The notes under the pieces are model-generated. The model was not told the origin of the DNA. It saw nothing but the letters and a program-made list of their open reading frames with translations, and searched no databases. Both the position numbers and the translations under genes were made by a program. A DNA stretch of 64,000 bases from Aurelia coerulea (Eukaryota; Cnidaria; Scyphozoa; Semaeostomeae; Ulmaridae). Where the stretch lies: the NCBI GenBank assembly GCA_039566865.1, contig CM076959.1, positions 10,151,501 to 10,215,500 of the forward strand. Reading direction: 5' to 3'. Shown here in pieces: positions 1 to 9,921 of the stretch; positions within the stretch are counted from its first letter, which is position 1, and each line of letters starts with the position of its first letter.

Positions 1-157
1 ACTGCAAAAACAAACTTCGATTAATTAAATGTTTATTTCCTAAAAGAAAACAAAATAAAACAGAAAAAGGGTCGATTACCGTACTTTATTGGCTACGATA
101 TATATTATCAACAGTATTGCACTCATCGATCATTAAACTTTAGTTCTGCCTGTTCCT

Positions 158-177
158 TATTGTGCTGCAGCACAATA
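158..177. repeat. 20-bp perfect palindrome in marker monomer
   Basis: The sequence TATTGTGCTGCAGCACAATA equals its own reverse complement over all 20 bases and is followed at once by TTAGTGCTGCAGC. Ordinary monomers have here the looser inverted repeat AGCACTATATTAGTGCT. The palindrome therefore looks like a local copying event in which the GTGCTGCAGC word was inserted in front of itself. It occurs once per large block, at 158-177, 7115-7134, 10079-10098, 15061-15080 and 22272-22291, and I did not find it in the right half of the array. Confidence 0.9.
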
Positions 178-698
178 TTAGTGCTGCAGCGACCATTCTT
201 GGAAACATTACTATAGACATTAGCTTTTTCTTTAGTCTCATTTTGGCTTTAATGCATTAACAAACGTCGATTAATTAAATGTTTATTTTCTAAGAGAACA
301 CAAAATAAAAAGAGAAAAAGTGTCGATTAACGTACTTTATTAGCTACAATTTCTATTATAAAGAGTAATGCACTCATCGTTCTTTAAAACTTTAGTTCTG
401 CAAGTTACTTCTTTTATAGCACTATATTAGTGCTACCTCAACCATTCTTGGAAACATTACTATAGACATTAGTTTTTTCTTTAGTCCCTTTTTAGCTTTA
501 CTGCATTGATTAATTGAAGATTTTTTTTCTCACAGAAAACAAAATAAAAGCACAAAAAGTGTGGATTAACGTACTTTAGTAGCTACATTTTGTATTATAA
601 TTAGTTTTGCACTCATCGTTCTTTAAAACTTTAGTTCTGCAAGTTACTTCTTTTATAGCACTATATTAGTGCTGCAGCATCCATTCTTTGAAACATTA

Positions 699-937
699 CT
701 ATAGACATTAGCTTTTTCATTAGTCTCATTTGGGCTTTACTGCATCGATGAATTAAAAGTTTAGTTTCTCAAAGAAAACATAATAAAAGCACAAAAAGTG
801 TCGTTCAACGTACTTTAGTAGCTACAATTTATATTACAAAGAGTATTGCACTCATCGTTCTTTAAAACTTTAGTCCTGCCAGTGACTTCTTTTAAAGCAC
901 TATATTAGTAATGCATCAACCATTCTTTGAAACGTTA
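699..937 (+). repeat. Representative short monomer (239 bp)
   Basis: This unit has the same landmarks as the long form but reads GCATCGATGAATTAAAAG where long monomers read GCATAAACAAACATCGATTAATTAAATG. Ten bases between two CAT triplets are absent, which accounts for the 239 against 249 bp period. The short form usually comes with AAAAGTTTATTTTCTC downstream and, in many copies, CATTTGGGCTTT upstream, so it is a true subfamily and not repeated independent loss. Other examples start near 499, 2759, 4727, 28584, 36992, 42257 and 50817. Confidence 0.85.
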
Positions 938-1186
938 CTATAGACATTAGCTTTTTCTTTAGGCTCATTTTGGCTTTACTGCATAGACAAACATCGATTA
1001 ATTAAATATTTATTTTCTAAAAGAAAACAAAATAAAAGCACAAAAAGTGTCGTTCAACGTACTTTAGTGGCTACAATTTGTATTATAAAGAGTATTGCAC
1101 TCATCGTTCTTTAAAACTATAGTTCTGCAAGTTACCTCTTTTATAGCACTATATTAGTGCTGCAGCAACCATTCTTTGAAACATTA
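938..1186 (+). repeat. Representative long monomer (249 bp)
   Basis: This unit, phased on CTATAGACATT, serves as a map of the monomer. In order it holds a T-rich stretch ending in TGGCTTTACTGCAT, the 8-bp palindrome TTAATTAA at 998-1005, and an A-rich stretch with AAAACAAAATAAAAG. Next come GTCGTTCAACGTACTTTAG and TTGCACTCATCG. The 17-bp inverted repeat AGCACTATATTAGTGCT lies at 1145-1161, overlapped by a PstI-type site CTGCAG at 1160-1165, and then CAACCATTCTT. The strand is arbitrary. T-runs sit at one end and A-runs in the middle, so the strands differ in A/T composition along the unit. No open frame spans the unit. Confidence 0.9.
1145..1161. repeat. Recurrent 17-bp inverted repeat overlapping CTGCAG
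   Basis: AGCACTA-TAT-TAGTGCT has two perfect 7-bp arms around a 3-base centre and ends inside the CTGCAG site. It is present in the same place in a large share of monomers, for example 1395-1411, and in many others near their CTGCAG. Variant monomers break one arm: TAGTACTGCAG, GGACTATATTAG, TAGTAAAGCAGC or AACACTATATTAAAGCT. It is therefore common but not strictly kept. It could be a binding site for a dimeric protein or simply a chance feature of the founding monomer spread by amplification. Confidence 0.75.
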
Positions 1187-2311
1187 CTATAGACATTAGC
1201 TTTTTCTTTAGTCTCATTTTGGCTTTACTACATAAACAAACATGGGTTAATTAAATGTTTATTTTCTCAAAAAAAAACAAAATTAAAACACACAAAGTGT
1301 CAATTAAAGTACTTTGGTAGCTACAATTTGTATTATAAAGAATATTGCACTCATCCTTCTTTAAAACTTTAGTTCTGCAAGTTACTTCTTTTATAGCACT
1401 ATATTAGTGCTGCAGCAACCATTCTTTCAAACATTACTATAGACATTAGCTTTTTCTTTAGTCTCATTTTGGCTTTACTACATAAACAAACATCGGTTAA
1501 TTAAATGTTTATTTTCTCAAAAAAAACAAAAATAAAACACAAAAAGTGTCAATTAAAGTACTTTAGTAGCTACATTTTGTATTATAAAGAGTATTGCACT
1601 CATCGTTCTTTAAAACTTTAGTTCTGCAAGTTACTTCTTTTATAGCACTATATTAGAGCTGCAGCAACCATTCTTGGAAACATTTCTATAGACATTAGCT
1701 TTTTCTTTAATCTCCTTTTGGCTTTACTGCATAAACAAACATCGATTAATTAAATGTTTATTTTCTCAAAAAAAACAAAATTAAAAAATCAAAAAGTGTC
1801 AATTAAAGTACTTTAGTAGCTACAATTTGTATTATAAAGAGTATTGCACTCATCGTTCTCTAAAACTTTAGTTCTGCAAGTTACTTCTTTTATAGCACTA
1901 TATTAGTGCTGCAGCAACCATTCTTTGAAACATTACTATAGACATTAGTTTTTTCATTCGCCTCAATTTATATTTAGTGCATCAACAAACATCGATTAAT
2001 GAAACGTTTATTTTCCAAACGAAAACAAAATGTAGACACAAAAAGTTTCGATTAACGTAATTTATTAGCTACAATTTCTATTAAAAAGAGTATTGGACTC
2101 ATCGCTTTTTAAAACTTTAGTCCTGCCAGTTACTTCTTTTAAAGCACTATATTAGTTCTGCAGCAACCATTCTTTGAAACGTTACTATAGACATTAGCTT
2201 TTTCTTTAGGCTCATTTTGGCTTTACTGCATAAACAAATATCGATCAATAAAATGTTTATTTTCTCAAAGAAAACAAAATAAAAGCACAAAAAGTGTCCT
2301 TCAACGTACTT

Positions 2312-2341
2312 GCTCTCATGCAAGTGTGGATTAACGTACTT
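2312..2341. repeat. 30-bp local insertion in one monomer
   Basis: Within one monomer AACGTACTT is followed by GCTCTCATG and then a second partial copy of CAAGTGTGGATTAACGTACTT before the monomer resumes with TAGTAGC. This makes the local period 279 instead of 249 bp (CTATAGAC at 2185 and 2464). The second part resembles the same segment of the GTGTGGATTAACG subfamily, so a short template switch between two monomer types is a reasonable reading. GCTCTCATG is not seen elsewhere in the monomer at this position. The same insertion is at 11984-12013 in copy 3, so it arose before that block was duplicated. Confidence 0.8.
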
Positions 2342-3772
2342 TAGTAGCTACATTTTGTATTATAAAGAGTATTGCACAAATCGTTCTTTAAAACTTTTGT
2401 CCTGCCAGTTACTTCTTTTAAAGAACTATATTAGTACTGCAGCAACCATTCTTTGAAACGTTACTATAGACATTAGCTTTTTCTTTAGTCTCAACTTATA
2501 TCTAGTGCATAAACAAACATCATCCATTAATTAAATGTTTATTTTCTCAAAGAAAACAAAAGAAAAGCACAAAAAGTAAGGATTAACGTACTTTAGTAGC
2601 TAAAATTTGTATTATAAAGAGTATTGCACTCATCGTTCTTTAAAACATTAGTTCTGCAAGTTACTTCTTTAATTGCACTATATTGGTGCTGCAGCAACCA
2701 TTCTTTGAAACATAACTATAGACAATAGATTTTTCTTTAGTCCCTTTTTAGCTTTACTGCATCGATTAATTATAAGTTTATTTTCTCAAAGAAAACAAAA
2801 TAACAGCACAAAAAGTGTTGATTAACGTACTTTAGTTGCTACAATTTGTATTATAAAGATTATTGCACTCATCGTTCTTTAAAACTTTAGATCTGCAAGT
2901 TACTTCTTTTATAGCACTATATTAGTGCTGCAGCAACCATTCTTTGAATTATTACTATAGACATTAGCTTTTTTCTTTAGTCTAATTTTGGTTTAACTGC
3001 ATAAACAAACATCGATTATTAAATGTTTCTTTTCTCGAAGAAAACATAATTAAAACACAAATAGTGTCGATTAACGTACTTTATTAGCTACAATTTCTAT
3101 TACAAAGAGTATTGCACTCATCGTTCTTTAAAACTTTTGTCCTGCCAGTTACATCTTTTAAAGCACTATATTAGTACTGCAGCATCCATTCTTTGAAACG
3201 TTACTATAGACATTAGCTTTTTCTTTAGTCTCAATTTATATTTAGTGCATCAACAAACATCATCAATTAATTAAAAGTTTATCTTATCAAAGAAAACAAA
3301 AGAAAAGCACAAAAAGTGTGGATTAACGTACTTTAGTAGCTAAAATTTGTATTATAAAGAGTATTGCACTCATCGTTCTTTAAAACATTAGTTCTGCAAG
3401 TTACTTCTTTAATTGCACTACATTGGTGCTGCAGCAACCATTCTTTGAAACATAACTATAGACAATAGATTTTTCTTTAGTCCATTTTTAGCTTTACTGC
3501 ATCGATTAATTAAAAGTTTATTTTTTAAAAGAAAACAAAATAAAAGCACAAAAAGTGTTGATTAACGTACTTTAATTGCTAAAATTTGTATTATAAAGAA
3601 TATTGCACTCATCGTTCTTTAAAACTTTAGTTCTGCAAGTTACTTCTTTTATAGCACTATATTAGTGCTGCAGCAACCATTCTTGGAAACAGTACTATAG
3701 ACATTAGCTTTTTCTTTAGTCTCATTTTGGCTTTACTGCATAAAAAAATATCGATTATTAAATGTTTCTTTT

Positions 3773-5256
3773 CTCAGAGAAAACAAAATAAAAAGAGAAA
3801 AAGTGTCGATTAACGTACTTTATTAGCTACAATTTCTATTATAAAGAGTAATGCACTCATCGTTCTTTAAAACTTTAGTTCTGCAAGTTACTTCTTTTAT
3901 AGCACTATATTAGTGCTGCCTCAACCATTCTTGGAAACATTACTATAGACATTAGTTTTTTCTTTAGTCCCTTTTTAGCTTTACTGCATCGATTAATTGA
4001 AGATTTTTTTTTCTCACAGAAAACAAAATAAAAGCACAAAAAGTGTGGATTAACGTACTTTAGTAGCTACATTTTGTATTATAATTAGTATTGCACTCAT
4101 CGTTCTTTAAAACTTTAGTTCTGCAAGTTACTTCTTTTATAGCACTATATTAGTGCTGCAGCATCCATTCTTTGAAACATTACTATAGACATTAGTTTTT
4201 TTCTTTAGTCTCAATTTATATTTAGTGCATAAACAAACATCATCAATTAATTAAATTTTTATTTTCTCAAAGAAAACAAAATAAAAGCACAAAAAGTTTC
4301 GTTCAACGTACTTTAGTAGCTCTAATTTATATTTTAAAGAGTATTGCACTCATCGTTCTTCAAAACTTTAGTTCTGCAAGTTACTTCTTTTATAACACTA
4401 TATTAAAGCTGAAGCAACCATTCTTGGAAACATTACTATAGACATTAGCTTTTTCTTTAGTCTCATTTTGGCTTTAATGCATTAACAAACGTCGATTAAT
4501 TAAATGTTTATTTTCTCAGAGAAAACAAAATAAAAAGAGAAAAAGTGTCGATTAACGTACTTTATTAGCTACAATTTCTATTATAAAGAGTAATGCACTC
4601 ATCGTTCTTTAAAACTTTAGTTCTGCAAGTTACTTCTTTTATAGCACTATATTAGTGCTGCCTCAACCATTCTTGGAAACATTACTATAGACATTAGTTT
4701 TTTCTTTAGTCCCTTTTTAGCTTTACTGCATCGATTAATTGAAGATTTTTTTTTCTCACAGAAAACAAAATAAAAGCACAAAAAGTGTGGATTAACGTAC
4801 TTTAGTAGCTACATTTTGTATTATAATTAGTATTGCACTCATCGTTCTTTAAAACTTTAGTTCTGCAAGTTACTTCTTTTATAGCACTATATTAGTGCTG
4901 CAGCATCCATTCTTTGAAACATTACTATAGACATTAGTTTTTTTCTTTAGTCTCAATTTATATTTAGTGCATAAACAAACATCATCAATTAATTAAATTT
5001 TTATTTTCTCAAAGAAAACAAAATAAAAGCACAAAAAGTTTCGTTCAACGTACTTTAGTAGCTCTAATTTATATTTTAAAGAGTATTGCACTCATCGTTC
5101 TTCAAAACTTTAGTTCTGCAAGTTACTTCTTTTATAACACTATATTAAAGCTGAAGCAACCATTCTTGGAAACATTACTATAGACATTAGCTTTTTCTTT
5201 AGGCTCATTTTGGCTTTACTGCATAAACAAACATCGATTAATTAAATGTTTATTTT
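3773..5256. repeat. 742-bp 3-mer tandem duplication
   Basis: Bases 3773-4514 are repeated at 4515-5256. CTCAGAGA is at 3773 and 4515, and ordinary landmarks keep the 742-bp offset up to at least 5197, where GTCTC becomes GGCTC. The unit holds three monomers, one of them short (CTGCATCGATTAATTGAAG). Copies look nearly identical, so the duplication is recent relative to divergence between monomers, which differ at many sites. Confidence 0.85.
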
Positions 5257-6957
5257 CTAAATGAAAACAAAATAAAAGTACAAAAAGTGTCGGTTAACGT
5301 ACTTTAGTAGCTACAACTTCTATTATAAAGAGTATTGCACTAATCGTTCTTTAAAAAAACTTCAGTCCTGCCAGTTTCTTCTTTTAAGGCACTTTATTAG
5401 TGCTGCAGCAACCATTCTTTGAAACATTTCTATAGAAATTAGTTTTCTCTTTCGTCTCAATTTATATTTAGTGCATCAACAAACATCGATTAATGAAGCG
5501 TTTATTTTCCAAAAGAAAACAAAATAAAAACACAAATAGTGTCGATTAACCTACTTTATTAGCTACAATTTCTATTACAAAGAGTATTGCACTCATCGTT
5601 CTTTAAAACTTTAGTACTGCCAGTTACTTCTTTTAAAGCACTATATTAGTACAGCAGCAACCATTCTTTGAAACGTTACTATAGACATTAACTTTTTATT
5701 TAGTCTCATTTTGGCTTTACTGCATCGATTAATTAAAAGTTTATTTTCTCAAAGAAAACAAAATAAAAATACAAAATGTGTCGTTCAACGTTCTTATGTA
5801 GCTACAATTTATATTATAAAGAGTATTGCACTCATCGTTCTTTAAAACTTTAGTTCTGCAAGTTACTTCTTTTAGAGCACTATATCAGTGCTGCAGCAAC
5901 CATTCTTGGAAACATTACTATAGACATTGGCTTTTTCTTTAGGCTCATTTTGGCCCTACTGCATAAACAAACATCGATTAATTAAATGATTTATTTCTAA
6001 AAGAAAACAAAATAAAATAAAAGCACAAAGAGTGTCGTTCAACATACTTTAGTAGCTACAATTTTTATTATAAAGTGTATTGCACTCATCGTTCTTTAAA
6101 ACTTTAGTTCTGCCAGTTACTTCTTTTAAAGCACTATATTAGTGCTGCAGCAACCATTCTTTGAAACATTACTATAGACATTAGCTTTTTCTTTCGTCCA
6201 ATTTTAGCTTTACTGCATAAACAAACATCGATTAATTAAATGTTTATTTTCTCAAAGAAAACAAATTTAAACCACAAAAAGTGTCGGTTAACGTACTTTA
6301 TTAGCTACAATTTATATTAGAAAGACTATTGCACTCATCGTTCTTTAAAACTTTAGTTCTGCCAGTTACTTCTTTTAAAGCACTATATTAGTGCTGCAGC
6401 AACCATTCTTTGAAACATTACTATAGACATTAGTTTTTTCTTTAGTCTCATTTTGGCTTTACTGCATAAACAAACATCGGTTAATTAAATGTTTATTTTC
6501 TTAAAGAAAACAAAATTAAAACACAAAAAGTGTCAATTAAAGTACTTTATTGGCTACAATTTCTATTACAAAGAGTATTGCACTCATCTTTCTTTAAAAC
6601 TTTAGTCCTGCCAGTTACTTCTTTTAAAGGACTATTTTAGTAAAGCAGCAACCATTCTTGGAAACATTACTATAGACATTAGTTTTTTCTTTAGTCCCAT
6701 TTTAGCTTTACTGCATAAAAAAACATCGATTAATTAAATGTTTATTTTCTCAAAGAAAACAAATTTAAAACACAAAAAGTGTCGGTTAATGTATTTAATT
6801 TGCTACAATTTATATTATAAAGAAATTGCACTCATCGTCCTTTAAAATTTCAGTTCTGCAAGTTACTTCTTTTATAGCACTATATTACTGCTGCAGCAAC
6901 CATTCTTGGAAACAATACTATAGACATTAGCTTTTTTTTTAGTCTCATTTTGGCTTT

Positions 6958-9921
6958 ACTGCAAAAACAAACTTCGATTAATTAAATGTTTATTTCCTAA
7001 AAGAAAACAAAATAAAACAGAAAAAGGGTCGATTACCGTACTTTATTGGCTACGATATATATTATCAACAGTATTGCACTCATCGATCATTAAACTTTAG
7101 TTCTGCCTGTTCCTTATTGTGCTGCAGCACAATATTAGTGCTGCAGCGACCATTCTTGGAAACATTACTATAGACATTAGCTTTTTCTTTAGTCTCATTT
7201 TGGCTTTAATGCATTAACAAACGTCGATTAATTAAATGTTTATTTTCTAAGAGAACACAAAATAAAAAGAGAAAAAGTGTCGATTAACGTACTTTATTAG
7301 CTACAATTTCTATTATAAAGAGTAATGCACTCATCGTTCTTTAAAACTTTAGTTCTGCAAGTTACTTCTTTTATAGCACTATATTAGTGCTACCTCAACC
7401 ATTCTTGGAAACATTACTATAGACATTAGTTTTTTCTTTAGTCCCTTTTTAGCTTTACTGCATTGATTAATTGAAGATTTTTTTTTCTCACAGAAAACAA
7501 AATAAAAGCACAAAAAGTGTGGATTAACGTACTTTAGTAGCTACATTTTGTATTATAATTAGTTTTGCACTCATCGTTCTTTAAAACTTTAGTTCTGCAA
7601 GTTACTTCTTTTATAGCACTATATTAGTGCTGCAGCATCCATTCTTTGAAACATTACTATAGACATTAGCTTTTTCATTAGTCTCATTTGGGCTTTACTG
7701 CATCGATGAATTAAAAGTTTAGTTTCTCAAAGAAAACATAATAAAAGCACAAAAAGTGTCGTTCAACGTACTTTAGTAGCTACAATTTATATTACAAAGA
7801 GTATTGCACTCATCGTTCTTTAAAACTTTAGTCCTGCCAGTGACTTCTTTTAAAGCACTATATTAGTAATGCATCAACCATTCTTTGAAACGTTACTATA
7901 GACATTAGCTTTTTCTTTAGGCTCATTTTGGGTTTACTGCATAGACAAACATCGATTAATTAAATATTTATTTTCTAAAAGAAAACAAAATAAAAGCACA
8001 AAAAGTGTCGTTCAACGTACTTTAGTAGCTACAATTTGTATTATAAAGAGTATTGCACTCATCGTTCTTTAAAACTATAGTTCTGCAAGTTACCTCTTTT
8101 ATAGCACTATATTAGTGCTGCAGCAACCATTCTTTGAAACATTACTATAGACATTAGCTTTTTCTTTAGTCTCATTTTGGCTTTACTACATAAACAAACA
8201 TGGGTTAATTAAATGTTTATTTTCTCAAAAAAAACAAAATTAAAACACACAAAGTGTCAATTAAAGTACTTTAGTAGCTACAATTTGTATTATAAAGAAT
8301 ATTGCACTCATCCTTCTTTAAAACTTTAGTTCTGCAAGTTACTTCTTTTATAGCACTATATTAGTGCTGCAGCAACCATTCTTTGAAACATTTCTATAGA
8401 AATTAGTTTTCTCTTTCGTCTCAATTTATATTTAGTGCATCAACAAACATCGATTAATGAAGCGTTTATTTTCCAAAAGAAAACAAAATAAAAACACAAA
8501 TAGTGTCGATTAACCTACTTTATTAGCTACAATTTCTATTACAAAGAGTATTGCACTCATCGTTCTTTAAAACTTTAGTACTGCCAGTTACTTCTTTTAA
8601 AGCACTATATTAGTACAGCAGCAACCATTCTTTGAAACGTTACTATAGACATTAACTTTTTATTTAGTCTCATTTTGGCTTTACTGCATCGATTAATTAA
8701 AAGTTTATTTTCTCAAAGAAAACAAAATAAAAATACAAAATGTGTCGTTCAACGTTCTTATGTAGCTACAATTTATATTATAAAGAGTATTGCACTCATC
8801 GTTCTTTAAAACTTTAGTTCTGCAAGTTACTTCTTTTAGAGCACTATATCAGTGCTGCAGCAACCATTCTTGGAAACATTACTATAGACATTGGCTTTTT
8901 CTTTAGGCTCATTTTGGCCCTACTGCATAAACAAACATCGATTAATTAAATGATTTATTTCTAAAAGAAAACAAAATAAAATAAAAGCACAAAGAGTGTC
9001 GTTCAATATACTTTAGTAGCTACAATTTTTATTATAAAGTGTATTGCACTCATCGTTCTTTAAAACTTTAGTTCTGCCAGTTACTTCTTTTAAAGCACTA
9101 TATTAGTGCTGCAGCAACCATTCTTTGAAACATTACTATAGACATTAGCTTTTTCTTTCGTCCAATTTTAGCTTTACTGCATAAACAAACATCGATTAAT
9201 TAAATGTTTATTTTCTCAAAGAAAACAAATTTAAACCACAAAAAGTGTCGGTTAACGTACTTTATTAGCTACAATTTATATTAGAAAGACTATTGCACTC
9301 ATCGTTCTTTAAAACTTTAGTTCTGCCAGTTACTTCTTTTAAAGCACTATATTAGTGCTGCAGCAACCATTCTTTGAAACATTACTATAGACATTAGTTT
9401 TTTCTTTAGTCTCATTTTGGCTTTACTGCATAAACAAACATCGGTTAATTAAATGTTTATTTTCTTAAAGAAAACAAAATTAAAACACAAAAAGTGTCAA
9501 TTAAAGTACTTTATTGGCTACAATTTCTATTACAAAGAGTATTGCACTCATCTTTCTTTAAAACTTTAGTCCTGCCAGTTACTTCTTTTAAAGGACTATT
9601 TTAGTAAAGCAGCAACCATTCTTGGAAACATTACTATAGACATTAGTTTTTTCTTTAGTCCCATTTTAGCTTTACTGCATAAAAAAACATCGATTAATTA
9701 AATGTTTATTTTCTCAAAGAAAACAAATTTAAAACACAAAAAGTGTCGGTTAATGTATTTAATTTGCTACAATTTATATTATAAAGAAATTGCACTCATC
9801 GTCCTTTAAAATTTCAGTTCTGCAAGTTACTTCTTTTATAGCACTATATTACTGCTGCAGCAACCATTCTTGGAAACAATACTATAGACATTAGCTTTTT
9901 TTTTAGTCTCATTTTGGCTTT
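6958..9921. repeat. Large HOR block, copy 2, 16 monomers deleted
   Basis: Bases 6958 to about 8374 match 1-1418 at an offset of 6957. Bases from about 8375 to 9921 match 5411-6957 at an offset of 2964. The join falls inside the shared words GCTGCAGCAACCATTCTTTGAAACAT, so its exact point cannot be placed. Relative to copy 1 this is a loss of 3993 bp, about 16 monomers, with no change of register. Matching is nearly perfect base for base where I checked; the differences are single bases and run lengths, such as 8 against 9 T near 7480. Confidence 0.85.

Larger units (their letters stand above)
1..6957. repeat. Large HOR block, copy 1 (left domain)
   Basis: This block starts with the most divergent monomer (ACTGCAAAAACAAACTTCG) and runs to the next such monomer at 6958. 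The start is set by the window edge, so the real block may begin earlier. It contains short and long monomers, a 30-bp local insertion at 2312-2341 and a 742-bp internal duplication from 3773. Compared with copy 3 it lacks about 752 bp (three monomers) at about 3770, where a monomer of the CATAAAAAAATATCGATTATT type switches abruptly to the CTCAGAGAAAAC type. Confidence 0.8.

Noticed and set aside
2185..2490. Small transposon insertion at the 279-bp monomer
   Set aside because: The extra 30 bp is mostly a copy of the monomer's own sequence without terminal inverted repeats, so a local duplication explains it better.
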